Below are positions 10,238-23,470 of a stretch of DNA of 64,000 bases, piece by piece. Each line of letters starts with the position of its first letter. Position 1 is the stretch's first letter. The stretch comes from Ilex aquifolium (Eukaryota > Streptophyta > Magnoliopsida > Aquifoliales > Aquifoliaceae): the NCBI GenBank assembly GCA_951799425.1, contig OX637394.1, positions 44,790,642 to 44,854,641 of the forward strand, in the 5' to 3' direction. The notes under the pieces are model-generated. The model ran no database searches, was not told the DNA's origin, and was given only the letters and a program-made list of their open reading frames with translations. Both the position numbers and the translations under genes were made by a program.

Positions 10238-13200
10238 CATGGCATGATTTATATAAATTACTTTTAGTACATAATGATGAAAAATGTTATGATGAAATTG
10301 CTTTTTATTTACATAGAAAAAAGGTTTAGGAAACGGTAGTTTAATTATGTAGAACGAAATCATCAAACAAAATGAACTTTTGATGTTCAATGATGATAGG
10401 GACGTGACATTTTATTTCATGATCTAACGTGAAATTCATGTGGCTTAAAGTACGTTTGACCATTTAAGCGACTAGGCTCCTCAGCAACATACCCTTCTGT
10501 TGGCTGGTCTTTGAACCCTCTTGCAATCCGTACGTTTGTTTTGTACTTTCGATATCATATATTTTTATTTATTATATTTATGATTATTTTTATTATATTT
10601 GTGAGCTTTTTATTACTGTTGTAATATATTTTAAAAAAATAATAAAAATAATTATTACAATAATTATAAAAATATCTATAAATATGATAAAAATACTCAT
10701 AAATATAATAAAAACACCCACAAATGTAATACTTTTTTTTGTATTAAAGAAAAATGCTAAAAATAGTTATCATAAATGTAATAAAAACACTCATAATAGT
10801 GATAAAAACATTCATAAAACCATACGCAAACAGTAATCAAGTCCCTGTACAAATACAAGTGTCTCTATTTTGACTTGGGTCAACCAAAACAGTCCATGAA
10901 TATTAGCTGGGGATTTCTGAAGGAAGCAGATACATTTCTTGATGACTCCAAAAGCAACCACAAAGGTTATTCTTTACTCAAAAGGTTTTTGAGTTTTTTT
11001 TTTTTTTTGTGAATGGAGGGGGGGGGGGGGGGGGGGTTCAATAGAATTCTTTACAATCGAAAATCACTCCAAACATATATCTTTTAGATTGTACTTACTG
11101 CTAAATACAGAATGCATGCAATATCCCATAAATCACTTGCATCAAGATCAATCAGAGAGTATTTTATGATATTTTAATTTGATATCTCGAGTTTTTAACT
11201 ATTGAACATCTATAAACTTAACTACATTGAGAAATTAAAGGTAATGGTAAATTTGGCAGATTTGCATTTTTTTTTTTCTCACAAGGTTGGGACTATTCCA
11301 CCTCATAAATCCTACCGCAACCTCATTATACTCTTTAATATAAGACAATTAGGGTAATGCTATCGATACTTAATTTATGGACCTAATTGAATAAAGTCAT
11401 TGGATTAATTATACATTCCAGTGTTAAATGAAACTCATTTTCAATAAAATACGATCCCCGACTCCACTAGATTCATGTTTCCTAAGATAATTAAATACTT
11501 CACTTTAGTCAATAAAGTTAAATAATTTATTTTGACCTCTAGACACACGCGGTGTGGAAAAGAAAACCTACAAGAAATCAAACTTTATATTCACAAGCAA
11601 GTTTGAACTCATTTACTACAAATGTTTGTGTTCCAACGAGAGTCTTATAATTGACCAAAAAAGAAAAGAACGTCCTATGTAGTATACTTTATCTCCCTAT
11701 ATTTTGAAATTTTTTAAATTAAATATTAGTATAAAAAAATAATTATACTCTTTGTTTAACATTTTTTTAATATTTTCTCCTAAATATTTTTATACAAACT
11801 ACAAAATCTACTTAATACATACCGAGTGGTGAATGAGAGAAAGGCTGGTTAATTTTGGAGAAAAATAATAAAAAATAATGTATAAATGTAATTTTAATAT
11901 GTTTTTTTATTACTTCCTAAAGGATCTAAGTCCTAAGTTTACAAAAGTTTACAGTATACAAAAAAAAAGAAATCATGCTAAGTAGTTGTGAGGGAGATCC
12001 CATAACTACAGCATCCTAAGATTCTACGGAGAATTCTTGAATTTAGCAGATATGAGCCTATCTATATCAAATCTTCTGTCAGATATAAATGAATTATGTT
12101 TATTTTATGTATATTAGAAAAAAAGATGGTATTTTAGTCAAAGGAAAACTACTCCGATATTTTAGTCAAAAGAAAATTACCCCTACATTAATATTTTATT
12201 TTGTGCGAACCAAACATCGAGTTTAAAATTAACCTAATCTCATTCCCTCTAATCCATCCTTCTTATCTTCTTTCGAGAGGTCGAATTAGATGAAATTATT
12301 TATTCAATTTAATTTTATTTATTGAACTAAACGCCCGATTAAAGACAAGTCAATGTTATTGAGAGATACTATACCGAAAGTTTATACGCAATCATAAATC
12401 TTATTTTGAGTTATTTATAGTTATTAATTATAAAAATAATAAAAAAATTAAATAATTAAGTAATAAAATATTAGACATGTCAATATGTAACTGCCAAAAA
12501 GAAAGGTGTATTCAAAACATTAAAAAAATTCAAAAAAATAGGAAGTTTGACTCTCCTGGATCAGCAATGGCTCTTTCGTAAACTTTGTCTATTTGTCCCA
12601 CAACTATTTGGGATAAGACTACCGTACCAAATGAGATTTGGATTTGAGTAATTTATAACTATAAAAATTATAAAATAAAAAAATTATATACGAAATATAA
12701 TAATAAATTAAAAAAAATATCACAGAGATATAATATCAAAACTAATCTGAAATCGTTAATTTTGGTTAAAATGATTTGTGACCGTTGATTAAAAAAACTA
12801 ATAAAGTAATAAAAATTCAATAAAATAAAATAAAAAACTCAAATTGTGATATGTTTTTATTGAATGAAAAATAGAAATATGATACTAAAAAATTAATTTT
12901 GGTACCGTAACCACACTCTTTCTCAAGATTTGATTTGACTTTATTTATGTTTGTGTAACGAAAATATAAATTTACTAGTAATTACTCGTGCCTGAAAGTA
13001 TTATGTTATTCAAAAAAAATTTTAAAAAATTTGCCCATACATAAAGGCACTATATAACACAATTTCAACAAAAAACAATTAAATTGACAACATTTATGTA
13101 AAAAAAGTCATGCTACGACTATAACAACATATATATTTCAAACATCTGAGAAAATTAATTTCACCGAAAAAGGTACCTATAGCCAATGGACTAATAGACT

Positions 13201-13776
13201 GGACTAAAAATAAATTAAACTCATAATACAAAATAAGCAATCGATACAAAGTATTTTTTTTGGTCATACAGAATGTTGAAAAACAACATGTGAAGCAAGC
13301 AATGAAATTAGAAGTACATGAATATGCAAATTTAAATTATGAAACAAATGCTAACCTTTGAAATAATCAACCACACCTCAAAGAGCAGAAAATACTAAGG
13401 AAGTTCATAAGAAAACTTTGAGCATCAGTTTACCCTTATACAACCTCTCAAATGCCACAGCTGTCAATCAAAAACAAAAAATATAATTCTGAAAGTGTAC
13501 AATTCTTAGTCAACAAAAAAAGTTTTTATAATACGACAATGAAAATAATTCATAAAGCAAAAAAAAAAAAAAAATTTATGAATTATTAACTCAAGAGTCA
13601 CTAACAAGAATTTGAATCCATCAGGTTGGATGTGTTGGTCCCTTTGGTAATTAACTCAATTACTCCATCATTTTTTAGTTACTACAATGGATGTAATTTT
13701 GTTTAAAATATCTCCTATAGACCATTTTTAGGACATTAGGAACTAAAGATAGAAATAAAAGCACAAAGATAACATG
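10238..13776. other. Unit 1 intergenic flank, no gene
   Basis: No gene is seen; the DNA is strongly AT-rich. Positions 10258-11804 are unique to unit 1 and include a run of about 18 G at 11021-11038 and ATAAAAATA-type repeats at about 10620-10800. Positions 11805-13776 match 40697-42876 of unit 2 at high identity, which gives a long non-coding yardstick for dating the duplication. Confidence 0.65.
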
Positions 13777-13781
13777 GTTCG

Positions 13782-14599
13782 TGTAAAAAACTAATTATAG
13801 ATTTTAAGCATAGATTTATAATTGGAATTAAATAAAATTGCTACTGAACTTTTGGCCAAATCAACAAATATTAGATTTATGATGTGAGCAAAATAACTAT
13901 GAGTGTTCGAAATAAAGCATGCAAACAGTAGTTAGATCATTAAAAATATAACATGCAATTTAAATAAATACAGAAAATGTATAAACATGTAATCTATATA
14001 AACCAAATAAATTTATTTAGAAAGAGCTGGCCTGCGAGTCCGAGAGGCGTGTGATCACTGTCCTAAAGCAGCTGAGCCTCCCCACGTGAGGGTACTAACG
14101 GACACCAACGACTCCAAGATCCAACTCAGACGCTCGCAGCAGCATCTTCTCAATGATCACATCCACTGGAAGGTTGAAGTGAACCTGACTCGAATCGAGT
14201 TGCCCAAAACAATATAATATATGACAATTGGAAAAGGTAGGCCAAATGTAAAAGAATTGATATGAACAATTGGAAAGTCTACTGATGTTGAAAAATTGTT
14301 GTACAAAAGAATTATTCAAAGCCCTTTATATAGCCGGTGTATGTGTGCAACATACACATGACTTTTCAATTTCTTTTTGACCGTTGGCCCATACTAGTGT
14401 AACCTACTAATAATATATTTTCAATGGATTTGAATGTTTGGCTTGAATAGCCATAAAACTAGATTTAAAAACAATAATTATTATTCTTGAATATACACAC
14501 TAAATAGGATCAAAAAAATTTGCAACTGAAATTTATTATTTAAACATAATTAAAATGAAAATTCAATAAAAGTTTTAAAAACTTAATTTTATTATTACA
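13782..14599 (-). repeat. Copia 3' LTR
   Basis: 818 bp, beginning TGTAAAAAACTA and ending TTATTATTACA on the + strand. It is about 98% identical by eye to the partner at 28479-29297. Short open frames inside the two LTRs are matching shadows, not genes. Confidence 0.9.
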
Positions 14600-14788
14600 A
14601 TCCCCCACAAGTTTTTGAAACTTCAATGTATCTTAAATATTATGTATTTATTTTAATATAGAAAATATGTTATACTGTGCAATAGGTGTAGGTGTCTTCC
14701 GGACTTGAACCTCACTTAGTGTTAACAGTTTTTCTGTGAAGAATCATAGTGACCAAAGGCTTGAACTAGATCCACTACAACAAAAATC

Positions 14789-15345
14789 GTTTTTTGCGAC
14801 GATTTTTTTCGTCGCTAAATTAAAAAATTTCGTCGCAAATTATTTTTCGCGACGTTTTTTTTTCGTCGCGTCTTCGTCGCAATAGCCTCGTCGCAGAAAG
14901 TATTTTGCGACGCAAAATTTTTTTTGTCGCAAAAAAAAATTTTTTGCGACGAAAAAAAAACGTCGCAAAAAATAAAAAAACGTAGCTAAAATCAATTCCA
15001 CCAGCGTAAAAAAATAAAAAATAATAATTTAATTAATTTTTCGCGACGTAAAAAAATCGTCGCAAATAATTTTTTACAAAAAAATGTAAAAAATAATAAT
15101 TTAATTAATTTTTAGCGACGTAAAAAAATCGTCGCTAATAGTTTTTTACAAAAATAAAAAATGTAAAAAATAATAATTTAATTAATTTTTAGCGACGTAA
15201 AAAAAATCGTCGCGAATAATTTTTTACAAAAATAAAAAATGTAAAAAAATAATTAAATAAATAAATTTGCGACGTATAAAAATCGTCGCGAAAAAGATTG
15301 TTCCTACAATTTTCGCGACAATTTTAATTTCGTCGCAAAAAAGTT
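14789..15345. repeat. Left subterminal GCGACG repeats of the CACTA element
   Basis: Repeated blocks of TTTTTAGCGACGTAAAAAAA and ATCGTCGC(G/T)AATAAT alternate in both orientations with a period of about 65-75 bp, forming many short inverted repeats of GCGACG with CGTCGC. One strong hairpin-forming pair lies at about 14900-14970. Confidence 0.75.
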
Positions 15346-17157
15346 CATTTTTTTTCTAAAATAATTCATAAAAATTGATATTCCAATAAAAATTTTCACC
15401 TGTACACCAATAATATATGTGTTCAATAAAAAACTAACATAATTAATACATTTCACATCTTTTCCATTCAACATACATTTCACATCTTTAAAAAAAAAAA
15501 AAAATTTATTTCGAAAAAGAATGAATTACAAGAATCAAAGAACAAAAAGTTCTAAAAATTAAAAAAATGGCTTTAATCCTTCAAGAGGATTTAAACCATC
15601 TCTAATTACATTTAATGTCTCTTAAACTTGAACAGCTCCAGCAGTCCAGCTTCATGCCTTGAAATACCATCTCCAAGGTCAACAGATCAGCACCAACCCA
15701 GACTGAAGTCGAATCAGAAAAATCAGGCCACAGTGCAGGTGTCTGATCCATTCAGCTCCTAACACTTTACAACAGACAACACCCTCTGAACATCATTATT
15801 TAACTTGTGATTGGAACAAAATCAAAATTGGTAACTTGTATGTTACAGCTTAGCTTTCATGAATTTATAAGGTGGATGGGCTAGTTTCTCCAAGAGAGGG
15901 TTTTGGATATTCTCGTTTCAACCACTCTCTTTAAGCATTGGATGCTCCCACTTTTGGGCACTCAATGTCCTGAAAGTATCCCGAAGTCCCCAACTCTATC
16001 AAGGAAAAACAAACGTAAGTGGCAATCTACTTATTGAAGTAATGAAGATTATGTGGTGCAATCTTGTCCATTATTTTTGAATTATTATGAGTTCCAAAAC
16101 TGAGGCCTAAGGAAACTTTGGAAATGATGACTCATTATATGAATTATGGTACAAAATTTATCATAAAAAAAATTATACATTTTAATCATAAGTTTGACAA
16201 TGTAAGGACTAAGAACTAGATAATAGTTATCAATCCTATCTAGTGTTTAAATAGGTCATTTATTCTAAGTTATTAATGTTGTCATGACAGAAATGCCCTA
16301 TATCCACTCTAATTCAATACCTAGTTTGGTGCATTATTTTTGAGCAAGTCTAAATCATAAGGACAAAAAACTATAAAAAAATTATTTGCAATGTTTACCA
16401 TATAAGGCCTATTAGTACGTATTTAAAATAATACTATACATAATACATAGACAAATTTAACTAACAAACACAGTATAAGACATGATTAAACAAATTTTAA
16501 TCCAATACAATGATTTATTCCCATAATACGGACCAAACAAGTCCTTAGTGTTTCCATAGGAAGTCCTGTTTTTTGTAGACATGTTGTAGGATTTATGCCC
16601 CTAAACATTTCATCATCTTGGGACATCCACATTAATGTTTGAAATACACCATCATGTTCCCCCAGCCATGGTAGAGTGCAACTAAAGATAAACCAAAATG
16701 AAGATATAAGCTGGCATTGTGGGGCCACCCCAGTACTTGCAATATATACTCAGGGGAACTACTGTCTATATAACTGGACTACTTCCATTAAGCTCCTATA
16801 GAAACTGATGAATAATCAGTCAAAAGATTTCGTTTAAACAGGATGTTCAACAGTACCATTAATATGCATAGAACATGGAAGTAGCAGAAATGTTTCGAGA
16901 CAACCATTCCACTTTTCATGTGTCTCAACAATGGAATGAAACAACCTGCAGAATGGTAAGTTTCTTTTCCTTGTAGCAGTTTCTTGTGTAATATAAGTTT
17001 TTGACTTTCAACACATTATGCTTTCCCGTACTTATTATGTTTTACATATATAAAACATAGTGATTGATACCTTCGGACATGTTGCTTTTCCTTTAGATGC
17101 TTGAATTAGTATGAGGAAAAGAATGAAAGCCTGCATTATAGCTTTCAAAATACTCAC

Positions 17158-18420
17158 CTATTTCCTTTTCTTCTAGCAAACAGGAAAAACCTCCTTCAAT
17201 CTCCTCATCTGATTCAACGATAGCTCTCCATTCTCTATCCTGCATCAATGAAGTCTCACTTCAGCCATAAAAGCAAGATATAAGATGATATAAGACAGTT
17301 TTCTAAAATGCAAGCATAATTATTTCCAGATAAGGGGACCTTAGCATGTTGTACCCTCAGCTTCAACTGCCAATATCGCAGTAGAATGAAAGAAAAATTT
17401 GACAATCAGGGTAAGTCTTAGTCTCCTGAACAGTACTCCCCAAACCCAGAAAGGAAAAACAGTACCGAAATACAAAAAAAGAAAGGACACGAAGAAATAG
17501 GAACTGAGAGTTACCAGACCAATGGGAGAGACCCTTTTCTGTTTGTGCCCGTTATTGGAATCTCTATTTGTGGAGGTAACTTGCTTATGTTTTACAGAGT
17601 TCCAGCTCCCCATTTCTATCTTTGGAACCAAACTAGCTGCTTGTATTTTGGGATAATCATTGTAAGAATTATGATAGTGATTGGACTAGCTATACAATAG
17701 ACTTTTGGGAATCCAAGACGTAGATAGTAATGCCAAATGCTTTCAAATCAAATGCAGTTCAAGCTTAAGACTACACTGCACAACCCAACAGAGAAGAAAA
17801 ATCCAATCTACTAAGCTGCAAACTGCTTCATTCCAAATATCACAGGGGAGATCACCACATTTACAAGGTCATGGGTGTTGACAGCAGTTAACAACATCCA
17901 AGAAGCTGATTTAGAAGATAAAGGAGTCTTACAACATACTTCTTGAGAGATGGCATTTCCTGTGGACTGGCTCGATAACTAATACCCTACAAATATGCAC
18001 ATGCAAAAAGTTTGTAGCAAGCATCTTGTAGTAACTTGGGTTCCTGAAAAATCTAAGAAGTATGTCCAAAGAAAATAAGTACCTTTGGAGAAAGGATGGT
18101 GGAAGTTGAATTTTTTTGATTGGTAATCTTCATGCTGCAAGCCATTGCCTGTTAATTAAACTTATAATATGTAAACCATTTCATAAGCTACTAATAGTGG
18201 TACAAAAATATAACTAAACACTTCTCAACCTCATCTCAAGGAAATATTTGGAATTTCTGCAAGTGTTCCAGCATTATCAAATTCAAAATTATACATGCCT
18301 GCAATTCTTTGGTGAAATTCTCGCGTAGATCGTTCTGTAATTTTGCTACACAGTCTTCAATCTTCTCTGGTAAAGCTGACAGCATTGACAAAATCTCCAA
18401 TAAACTCTCTCGATTCGGAT
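17158..18420 (-). pseudogene. Captured host gene segment, six phase-compatible exons; tentatively PRD3/PAIR1-like
   Basis: Six minus-strand exons are visible, keeping one open frame across splice sites: about 18420-18299, 18148-18083, 17986-17940, 17632-17515, 17366-17340 and 17239-17158. Introns are GT-AG except the first, which appears to use a GC donor (CAG|GCATGT). Readable stretches include LSMLSALPEKIEDCVAKL, NFTKELQ, GISYRASPQEMPSLK, PKIEMGSWNSVKHKQV, LKLRVQHAK and REWRAIVESDEEIEGGFSC. The continuous phase across six exons is seen directly and argues for a recent capture. The name is weak: the organisation recalls the meiotic coiled-coil protein PRD3/PAIR1, but I cannot verify it. Ends of the coding region were not found, so it is treated as a fragment. 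Confidence 0.6.
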
Positions 18421-18761
18421 TGAGAGAGAGAGAGATAGAAGGGGGCTGACGATGAGAAGGGCTGGGGAATCTGAGGAAGGGTTTTATCTGGGAAGAGTAT
18501 AAAACACCCAAAACGACGGTAGTGGAGTGAATCGATGGAGAGAGAGAGAGGAGGCGGCGACGATCGATGGTGAACTGACCTTCAGGGTGCTTGTGGCTTC
18601 ACTGGCTTGTGGCTTCCACTGGCAGGGAGAGGGAGAGTCTGTGTGTCGTCGACTGAAAAGGGGTTAAATGGGTCATACTTTCATTTTAGTTCGTGGCAGC
18701 CACACATAACCAAGAAAAATAAATTAGAAGAAAGGTACAATCGAACATGAATTAAAGTAAC

Positions 18762-19499
18762 CTGTGTATTTTTAATATGCTGAGAATGAATATCATGAAT
18801 TTGTTGTTCAAGCGACGTAACCCGCTTCATCATCTTCTGCAAGTGATTAGTTTTGCGGCCATATTCTTCTTCTAGCTCAAGCCTCTCTTTTGTAGCCTAC
18901 AAATATAACTTCACATAAATAAGAGTTGATGTTGTAGCATGACATTGTTAGCAAGCAAGAACAGTATTGATTCATGTAGCATGACATTGTTAGCAAGCAA
19001 GAACAGTATTGATTCATGTACAAGCATAGATCAATATAAGGACATCTGTCAGATACTACACTACTGTTTGAAAAAGAATCATGGATGCAGTTCAAAAACC
19101 AAAAAGCAGTAAGGAGACAAGTTTGTGTCCTTTGAACTTGCAACAAGTTGCAATTTGAACATTAGGAGGCAGGATTGACCACCTTGCTCATATAAAAAGG
19201 AAAAACAAAAAGAAGAATAAATAAATAAAAAAAGAGAAATACACAAAGGAGCATTAATGGCATCAGTTACACCGGGATATAAATACACTATGCATACTTA
19301 TTTGTCTCTTGTTGGCATTCTTTAGAAAAATAAGTAATACAATATTGCAAAATCAAGAAATTCATGATTTTCAGTATACCAAGGAAAGACTCTGCTGCAA
19401 TTCATCCTTCATTCTCCTCACTTCGGATGTCCTTTCCATCATACGTGCAATTTGAGATTTCTTCTTGGTCAGTCGATCCTTCAAGTCCTCCATTTTGCC
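18762..19499 (-). pseudogene. Captured coiled-coil exons upstream of the main captured segment
   Basis: Two minus-strand exons with clean GT-AG borders are seen: 19499-19380 (120 bp, 40 codons) and 18896-18762 (135 bp, 45 codons), both phase 0. They encode charged coiled-coil sequence, for example KMEDLKDRLTKKKSQIARMM and RLELEEEYGRKTNHLQKMMK. They may be upstream exons of the gene whose exons lie at 17158-18420, since phase 0 is compatible. The GA/CT-rich 18420-18760 stretch between them looks like 5'-UTR or promoter, so two separately captured pieces are also possible. The intervening 18900-19380 holds an approximate 43-bp direct repeat near 18938-19020. Confidence 0.55.
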
Positions 19500-20795
19500 C
19501 TGTCATATAAAAACCAATATACCATAGTATAACAAATCAATTCTACTCACTTTTGCTGTATATATCGGCATTCAGCAATCAGACCAAAGGATTACAAATA
19601 GACCCCCAGAAATAGATAATACACCACTTAGTTTCTACATCGCCCCCTTACCGGACATAAATTTAACATTGAACTCATTTCATTCTTTTTTTTTTCATTT
19701 TTTTGTAACAGTGAAGAACCGCCCCAACCACGAGAAAGCATATAGATCAATTAGAGCAACTTATGGCTTTTTTTTTTTGATAGAAGAGCAACTTATGAAC
19801 ACAGCAAAAGAACTATTACTGCAACAGAATTTGTGTTCTCAAAGAATCACAACATCGCATGTAAGTCTTAAACTTGGGTACTGATGTGGGTCTCTCTAAT
19901 TCTAGGCTTATTACACTCAAATGCTCACCACCACCACCCAATTGAAGGACCAAGTCCAATGCCTCACCGGAAACCTCACTGGAGGTGCGAAACCGAAAAA
20001 AAGAAGGAAAATAAATACAAAAAGAATTGTATAGATCACTGGACCAAGCCCAACTTCTACTCAAGAATTTACATCATCAAGCCAGTTCAGAAACTTAAGC
20101 TCCAAATATTTGAAATTGCAAACAATTTAATATTGCTCCAACACAGATAAAGTTCAGTGCTGGTATCTATTGTGAACCAGAGAAAAAAACAAACCCAAAA
20201 ACTCAGTCCGTGTGTGTGCGTGTGTGTGAGAGAGAGACAGAGAGAGTGACTCTGAGTGTGAGCCTCTGTGCGTTGAGTGTGAGTGAGAGAGAGAATGGGA
20301 CCTGATTGGGAGGGAGAAGAGAGAGCTTGGGAGGGAGAGCAGAGAGAAATCTTCTTCTTTCTGCTCCAAATCAAACCACCATCACCCATACTCACCTGTG
20401 TAAAACCCATTCCCACTTTGTACACCCTTCACTATCTCACCCAGAGCCGAGTCCAACCTCTCCGTAAAACCAGTCCCACTCGCCTGAGCAGTTTTTCATC
20501 AACCTCTTGTTTGGAAAGCAGTTTTTCAACGCAGATCCACAAAAAATCTAGCTGTCCATAAACAAGACCAATTTTTAGGGCAAATGTCGGTGGAGCCCGA
20601 ATGTCGATGAAGCTTCTGGTTCTTCGATGGGGTTGCCGGTGAAGCTTCAGTGAGCCTTCTTCGACGGAGCCTGCGATTAAGCCTTCTTCGGTCGCTGATC
20701 GGCAGAGAGAGGCAGACAGAGAGAGGCAGAGAGACAGAGAGTCTGGCGCGAGGCAGTCTAATATTTCATCTTCCTTCAAAAATAAAAATTAAGTT
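19500..20795. other. CACTA interior, possible captured 5' region
   Basis: No clear gene is seen. GT/GA microsatellite stretches at about 20204-20350 and 20695-20745 and a pyrimidine-rich bottom strand resemble a plant 5'-UTR or promoter on the minus strand, upstream of the captured coiled-coil exons. Short open frames on both strands come from the low-complexity sequence. Positions 15600-17150, on the other side of the captured exons, may hold further exons (for example around 15650-15770), but I could not connect them. Confidence 0.35.
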
Positions 20796-21125
20796 TTGGC
20801 TTCTGCGACGTTTTCTAAAAACGTCGCCAATAATATTAACATTTTTACCTTCCCACTAATAGTTATTTATTTAATTCAAAAATAAAGTTTTGAATTCTAC
20901 GACGATTTATAAAAACGTCGCAAATAATATTAAATATTTTCTCTTCCTACCCTACACTGGTAGTTATTTACTTAATTCAAAAATAAAATTTTGAATTCTG
21001 CGACGATTTATAAAAACGTCGCAAAATAATATTCACCTTTAAAATATTTCAGAGCCATTTCTCCCGCGAAATTTTTTTTTGGAGGGAATCACTTCTGCGA
21101 CGATTTATAAAAACGTCGCAAATAA
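20796..21125. repeat. GCGACG...CGTCGC inverted-repeat blocks, right subterminal
   Basis: About four blocks of TTCTGCGACGATTTATAAAAACGTCGC with variants, about 85-120 bp apart, matching the motif at the element's left end. Confidence 0.65.
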
Positions 21126-22085
21126 TCAAATTGACATTCGATAATTGACATCCAATTTCATCAAATTAACCTATAATTTCATCAAATTAACATTTAATTC
21201 ATCAAATTAACACCAAATTACATCTAATTAACATTCAATTTTTTCTAATAAGCATTTCATTCACTATATTAACATTCAAACTGAACTAATTAACATTAAA
21301 CCAATCAAATAAACTTTCAATTTAATTCAATAAACACTCAATTCACCAAATTAACATTCGAATTATCAAATTGACATCAAATTTCATCAAATTAACCTAT
21401 AATTTCATCAAATTAACACCAAATTACATCTAATTAACATTCAATTTTTTCTAATAAGCATTGCATTCACTAAATTAACATTCAAACTCAACTAATTAAC
21501 ATTAAAATCAATCAAATAAACTTTCAATTTAATTCAATAAACACTCAATTCACCAAATTAACATTCGAATTATCAAATTGACATCAAATTTCATCAAATT
21601 AACCTATAATTTCATCAAATTAACATTTAATTCATCAAATTAACACCAATTTATTAAATTGACATTCAATTTCATCAAATTAACATTCCATTTATCAAAT
21701 TGACATTCAATTTCATCAAATTAACATTCAATTTATGAAATGGATATTCAATTTCATCAAGATAACATGTAACTTCATCAAATCGACTTTCAATTTCATT
21801 AAATTAACATTCGATTTATCAAGTTGACATTCAATTTCATCAAATTAACATTCAATTCATCAAATTGACATTCAATTTCATCAAATTAACATGTAATTTC
21901 ATCAAATCGACTTTCAATTTCATTAAATTAACATTCGATTTATCAAATTGCCATTAAATTTCATTAAATTAATATTCAATTTATCAAATTGATATTTAAT
22001 TTCCTCAAATTAACATGTAATTTCATCAAATTAACATGAAATTTCATCAAATCGACTTTGAATTTCATTAAATTAACATTCAAAT
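21126..22085. repeat. AT-rich satellite-like array with short period
   Basis: About 960 bp of short tandem units of the type ATTCAATTTCATCAAATTAAC, roughly 18-21 bp, with higher-order blocks. For example 21126-21420 is largely repeated at 21370-21640. No coding content. It lies wholly inside the CACTA element. Confidence 0.75.
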
Positions 22086-23470
22086 TAAATTGATATTTTT
22101 TTTAAAATTTTTAATTGAAGTAAAAAGTTTATTTGCGACGTTTTTGGAAAACGTCGCGAAAAATCATTTAAATTGTTATTTTTTAAAATGTAAAATTGAA
22201 GTAAAAAGTTTATTTGCGACGTTTTATAAAAACGTCGCCAAAAATCAATTAAATTGTTATTTTTTAAAAGTTTTAATTGAAGTAAAAAGTTTATTTGCGA
22301 CGTTTTTAAAAAACGTCGCGAAAAATCAATTAATTCTTATTTTTTAAAAGTTTTAATTGAAGTAAAAAGTTTATTTGCGACGTTTTTAAAAAACGTCGTG
22401 AAAAATCAATTAAATTGTTATTTTTTAAAATTTTCAATTGAAGTAAAAAGTTTATTGGCGAGGATTTTAAAAAACGTCGCGAAAAATCAATTAAATTGTT
22501 ATTTTTTAAATTTTTTAATTGAAGTAAAAAGTTTATTTGCGACGATTTTAAAAAACGTCGCGAAAAATCAATTAAATTGTTATTTTTTAAAAGTTTTAAT
22601 TGAAGTAAAAAGTATATTTGCGACGTTTTTAAAAAACGTCGCGAAAAATCAATTAAATTGTTATTTTTTAAAAGTTTTAATTGAAGTAAAAAGTTTATTT
22701 GCGACGTTTCTAAAAAACGTCGCGAAAAATCAATTAAATTGTTACTTTTTAAAATTTTTAATTGAAGTAAAAAGTTTATTGGCGAGGATTTTAAAAAACG
22801 TCGCGAAAAATCAATTAAATTGTTATTTTTTAAAATTTTTAATTGAAGTAAAAGGTTTATTGGCGACGATTTTGAAAAACGTCGCGAAAAATCAATTTAA
22901 TTGTTATTTTTTAAAATTTTTAATTGAAGTAAAAAGTTTATTGGTTATTGGCGACCATTTTGAAAAACGTCGCGAAAAATCAATTTAATTGTTATTTTTT
23001 AAAATTTTTAATTGAAGTAAAAAGTTTATTGGCGACGTTTCTAAAAAACGTCGCGAAAAATCAATTAAATTGTTATTTTTTAAAATTTTTAATTGAAGTA
23101 AAAAGTTTATTGGCGACGATTTTAAAAAACGTCGCAAAAAATCAATTAAATTGTTATTTTTTAAAATTTTTAATTGAAGTAAAAAGTTTATTGGCGACGA
23201 TTTTGAAAAACGTCGTGAAAAATCAATTTAATTGTTATTTTTTAAAATTTTTAATTGAAGTAAAAAGTTTATTGGCGACGTTTCTAAAAAACGTCGCAAA
23301 AAATCAATTAAATTGTTATTTTTTAAAATTTTTAATTGAAGTAAAAAGTTTATTTGCGACGTTTTTGAAAAACGTCGCGAAAAATCAATTAAATTGTTAT
23401 TTTTTAAAAGTTTTAATTGAAGCAAAAAGTTGATTTGCGACGTTTTTAAAAAACGTCGCGAAAAAATTGC
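22086..23470. repeat. 81-bp tandem array carrying GCGACG/CGTCGC hairpins
   Basis: About 17 tandem copies of an 81-bp unit. Each holds TTGAAGTAAAAAGTTTATT, then GCGACG-T/A-rich-CGTCGCG, then AAAAATCAATTAAATTG. The GCGACG and CGTCGC parts pair as a short hairpin. Because 81 is divisible by three, long open frames appear on both strands (for example 22398-22988 and 22948-23433), translating to about 27-residue repeats. These are artefacts of the array, not a repeat protein. The array forms the right subterminal region of the CACTA element. Confidence 0.85.

Noticed and set aside
14095-14319. Open frame shared by two places (also 28714-29022)
   Set aside because: Lies in the paired LTRs of the Copia element.
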